NCBI GenBank assembly: GCA_024231975.1
Contig: JAAEQB010000012.1
Location: 434,001 to 498,000, forward strand
Source: Allobosea sp.
GTDB lineage: Bacteria > Pseudomonadota > Alphaproteobacteria > Rhizobiales > Beijerinckiaceae
DNA: 64,000 nucleotides
Direction: 5' to 3'
In this document: piece after piece, positions 62,639 through 64,000 of the stretch
Position numbering within the stretch: position 1 is the first letter of the stretch
How the letters are laid out: the number at the start of each line of letters is the position of its first letter
Translations under genes and position numbers: made by a program
The notes under the pieces: model-generated
Databases searched by the model: none
Told to the model about the DNA's origin: nothing
Seen by the model: the letters and a program-made list of their open reading frames with translations, nothing else

Positions 62639-63657
62639 CAGGGAGCGGGTCCCCAACCGGTGATCTGCAGCACCGCCGCCACGATCACCACGCAGGCCAG
62701 CGACAGCGGCAGGAAGACCTTCCAGCCCAGCCGCATCAGCTGGTCATAGCGGTAGCGCGGCACGAAGGCCTTCACCATGGCGAACATGAAGAAGACCAGC
62801 ATGACCTTCAGCACGAACCAGACCACGCCCGGCAGCCAGGTGAAGGGCGCGATCGGGAACGGCGGCAGCCAGCCCCCGAGGAACAGGATCGTGGTCAGCG
62901 CGCACATGGTCATGATCGCCACGTATTCGCCGAGCATGAACAGCAGATACGGGGTCGAGGAGTACTCGACCATGAAGCCCGCGACGAGCTCCGATTCCGC
63001 CTCGGCCAGATCGAAGGGCGGCCGGTTCGTCTCGGCCAGCGCCGAGACGAAGAAGACGATGAACATCGGGAAGAGCGGCAGCCAGTACCAGCCGAACAGG
63101 CCGGCCTTGGTGTTCTGCGCCTCGACGATCGCCGAGAGGTTGAGCGAGCCGACGCAGAGCAGCACGGTAACGATCACGAAGCCGATCGAGACCTCGTAGG
63201 AGACCATCTGCGCTGCCGAGCGCAGCGCGCTGAGGAACGGGTACTTCGAGTTCGAAGCCCAGCCGCCCATGATGATGCCGTAGACGCCGAGCGAGGAGAT
63301 CGCGAAGATGTAGAGCACGCCAACATTGATGTCGGCGATCGCCCAGCCTTCCGCCACCGGGATCACCGCCCAGGCCGCCAGCGCGAGGAGGCAGGTCACC
63401 AGCGGCGCCAGTAGGAACACGCCCTTGTTGGAGCCCGACGGGATGATCGGCTCCTTGAAGACGAACTTCAGCAAATCGGCGAAGCTCTGCAGCAGGCCGA
63501 AGGGGCCGACCACGTTGGGGCCGCGGCGCAGCTGCACCGCCGCCCAGACCTTGCGGTCGGCCAGCAGCATGAAGGCGATGAAGACCAGCAGCGCGACCAG
63601 CAGCAGCAGGCTCTTGCCGGCGATGATCGCGAGATCGAGGACGAGGTCCCAGTTCAT
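62638..63657 (-). CDS. nuoH: NADH-quinone oxidoreductase subunit H
   Basis: NuoH forms the quinone-binding chamber with NuoB and NuoD at the base of complex I. The 339-residue protein has eight helices and markers RRGPNVVGPFGLLQSFADLLKFVFKEPIIPSGSNKGVFLLAP, WASNSKYPFLSALRSAAQMVSYEVSIGF and ALAETNRPPFDLAEAESELVAGFMVEYSS, the last being the invariant loop near the quinone site. It ends in coupling to the small membrane protein. nuoG lies 6 bases upstream. Confidence 0.97.
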   Translation of the reverse strand: MNWDLVLDLAIIAGKSLLLLVALLVFIAFMLLADRKVWAAVQLRRGPNVVGPFGLLQSFADLLKFVFKEPIIPSGSNKGVFLLAPLVTCLLALAAWAVIPVAEGWAIADINVGVLYIFAISSLGVYGIIMGGWASNSKYPFLSALRSAAQMVSYEVSIGFVIVTVLLCVGSLNLSAIVEAQNTKAGLFGWYWLPLFPMFIVFFVSALAETNRPPFDLAEAESELVAGFMVEYSSTPYLLFMLGEYVAIMTMCALTTILFLGGWLPPFPIAPFTWLPGVVWFVLKVMLVFFMFAMVKAFVPRYRYDQLMRLGWKVFLPLSLACVVIVAAVLQITGWGPAP

Positions 63658-63663
63658 CGAGGC

Positions 63664-64000
63664 TTACTCCGCCGCCTGGCGCATGCGGCCGGAGGCCAGC
63701 GCCGAGCATTCCGCCATCACCGCCGAAGCGCGGGCGATCGGGTTCGTGGTGTAGAAATCGGCGACCGCCGGGACGAAACCGGCCTTGTCGGTCGTGCCGC
63801 CCTGCCCGGCCAGCTTCGCCAGCCCGGCCCGATCGCTCTCAGCGACCGTGTCGATCGCGGCGAAATGCGGATGGGCGGCATAGAGCTCGCGGCGCAGCGC
63901 GCCAAGCGAGTCGAAGGGCAGCGGCTTGCCGAGCGACGCAGAAAGCGCCCGCAGGATCGCCCAGTCCTCCTTCGCCTCGCCGGGCGGGAAGGTGGCGCGA
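63664..64000 (-). CDS. nuoG: NADH-quinone oxidoreductase subunit G, C-terminal part
   Basis: The window ends inside nuoG, the large iron-sulfur subunit of complex I. Only the last 112 codons are seen, reading leftwards to TAA at 63664. They include RTFPPGEAKEDWAILRALSASLGKPLPFDSLGALRRELYAAHPHF and, close to the end, VADFYTTNPIARASAVMAECSALASG, the usual C-terminal finish of NuoG in alphaproteobacteria. The cluster-binding N-terminus lies outside the window. Confidence 0.92.
   Translation of the reverse strand, partial: RATFPPGEAKEDWAILRALSASLGKPLPFDSLGALRRELYAAHPHFAAIDTVAESDRAGLAKLAGQGGTTDKAGFVPAVADFYTTNPIARASAVMAECSALASGRMRQAAE

Overview
The window looks like chromosome from a high-GC alphaproteobacterium of the order Hyphomicrobiales (Rhizobiales). 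A Bosea/Methylobacterium-type lineage is my best guess, from gene order, GC-rich codon use, typical rhizobial intergenic palindromes, the short alphaproteobacterial ProRS and a DUF1467 gene. The genus cannot be fixed from sequence reading alone.

Layout. (1) 1-5.9 kb is one edge of a type VI secretion cluster: partial tssA and an OmpA-family gene read leftwards; vgrG, a small T6SS-associated gene and the FHA gene tagH read rightwards. (2) 6-10 kb carries lolD, lolC/E, proS and coaD on the minus strand, followed by an orphan chemoreceptor and, on the other strand, an ABC-F ATPase. (3) 14.4-18 kb has small envelope or secreted proteins (DUF2314, SnoaL-like, a lipoprotein), holC and pepA. (4) 18.1-25.9 kb is the rightward LPS-export and maturation block lptF-lptG-lptD-pdxA-rsmA plus a Bug-type binding protein. 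(5) 25.9-32.8 kb reads leftwards: gmk, yicC, mltG, fabF, acpP, fabG, fabD. (6) 33.1-43 kb reads rightwards: rpsF-rpsR-DUF2232-rplI, dnaB-alr-radA, cvpA, purF and an SDR gene. (7) 43.1-51.8 kb has a Nudix gene, der, a YfgM-like protein, a TetR/VOC pair with visible operators, a periplasmic purine nucleoside permease-family protein, queA, two cyclophilins around a TonB-like protein, DUF1467 and a RidA-family gene. (8) 51.8-64 kb has mce, a GTPase-less EF-G fragment gene, RNase J, birA and the NADH dehydrogenase genes nuoN-M-L-K-J-I-(small membrane protein)-H-G, all leftwards; nuoG is cut by the window end.

Most of the window is core machinery. Envelope biogenesis dominates (Lol and Lpt transport, fatty acid synthesis, MltG, alanine racemase), with replication, translation and purine synthesis genes, many joined by 1- or 4-base stop/start overlaps.

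The unusual items are the free-standing EF-G domain III-IV-V protein translationally coupled to mce, a candidate structured small RNA with its own promoter and terminator near 50.9-51.15 kb, an apparent synteny break that puts a 41-kb segment between DUF1467 and proS, the absence of surA and bamB from their usual slots, a small two-helix membrane protein inside the nuo operon, and several families of intergenic palindromes.
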